Assembly (NCBI GenBank): GCA_021521415.1
Contig: JAIQDT010000190.1
Coordinates: forward strand, 2,170,001 to 2,234,000
Reading direction: 5' to 3'
From: Bidens hawaiensis
Taxonomy: Eukaryota > Streptophyta > Magnoliopsida > Asterales > Asteraceae
Length of the DNA stretch: 64,000 bases
The position numbers and the translations under genes were made by a program. The number at the start of each line of letters is the position of its first letter. Position 1 is the stretch's first letter. The notes below the pieces were generated by a model. That model saw only the letters and a list, made by a program, of their open reading frames with translations, was not told the DNA's origin and made no database searches. Positions 63,829 through 64,000 of this stretch are shown in pieces.

Positions 63829-64000
63829 ATCTTCATTCACCAAGCTAAATATGTGCAGGTAATTTTGATCAAGTTCAACTGTCATGAGTACAAGACCGCT
63901 TCAACTCCAATGGACACCAAAGAAAAGATGATTGCTGATGAAAAGGGGGAGTCAGTAGATGAACATGAATACAGAGCCAAGATTGGATCTCTGATGTATC
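63829..64000 (+). pseudogene. element Y reverse transcriptase, 3' part (continues past window)
   Basis: After target duplication ATCTT the frame reads IHQAKYVQ, then ASTPMDTKEKM and GESVDEHEYRAKIGSLMY. This is the copia RT C-terminal region that follows EGIF at 38369. The equivalent in Sirevirus no. 1 is at 874-1040. Confidence 0.85.

Larger units (their letters stand above)
30622..64000 (+). mobile_element. Sirevirus-type copia element Y, interrupted, 3' end beyond window
   Basis: The 5' LTR, tRNA-Met primer site, gag, a long pol N-terminal region, protease, integrase and RT are in order from 30622 to 38369. A 25.5-kb composite Tekay insertion (38370-63828) splits RT, with ATCTT duplicated at 38365-38369 and 63829-63833. 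RT resumes at 63829 (FIHQAKYVQ) and runs off the end. Many stops and frameshifts show that Y is dead. The Asn/Gln-rich gag tail and the long region before protease fit the Sirevirus lineage. Confidence 0.88.

Overview
The window is plant nuclear DNA made almost entirely of nested LTR retrotransposons. I see no cellular protein gene, tRNA, rRNA or CRISPR array. Lineage calls rest on recognisable domains: two Sirevirus-type Ty1/copia elements, two Athila-type Ty3/gypsy elements with a tRNA-Asp-type primer site, and Tekay-type chromovirus LTRs and elements with a C-terminal chromodomain. The long post-pol protein of the first Sirevirus resembles ORFs I associate with Asteraceae repeats, so a large-genome composite is my best guess for the organism. 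That is recall, not proof.

Layout. 1-7078 is the 3' part of a Sirevirus: a broken pol end, a spacer rich in GGCGAAGTTA hairpins with an internal TATA box, an intact 939-aa ORF, a polypurine tract and a 3' LTR. It sits inside gag of Athila copy A (7079-17296, + strand). Copy A is also split by a non-autonomous LTR element X (12582-15919, TSD AAACT). At about 17297-17345 copy A meets Athila copy B (17346-30620, - strand) tail to tail. The two form an inverted repeat of about 6.9 kb per arm once insertions are removed. Copy B is split by a 3.7-kb solo LTR (20149-23845, TSD TTTTG). A second Sirevirus, Y, starts at 30622, at or next to the outer end of copy B's LTR. Y is split inside reverse transcriptase by a Tekay-type element (outer, 38370-63828, TSD ATCTT). 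That element is itself split by a second one (inner, 42171-55285, TSD CTGTG). Y resumes at 63829 and runs off the window.

How the parts work together. Each autonomous element type carries the usual gag-protease-RT-RNase H-integrase set, but every pol here is broken by stops or frameshifts. The coding sequences without visible damage are the 939-aa Sirevirus ORF, two small Athila ORFs in arm A, and a 198-aa ORF ahead of gag in the inner Tekay element. The last has a C-terminal hydrophobic segment, and its outer-element homologue is split only by the nested insertion.

The most unusual signals are: (1) the Athila inverted repeat, whose arms share the same disabling stops and each preserve the other's empty insertion sites; (2) family-specific hairpin repeats next to TATA boxes (GCGAAGTT in the Sirevirus, paired CACGG..CCGTG palindromes in Athila); (3) the extra Tekay ORF; and (4) the Tekay-type LTRs, which carry different hairpin minisatellites at the same site, inside what looks like an intron, followed by a conserved CAACTA-TTCG-TAGTTG tetraloop hairpin.
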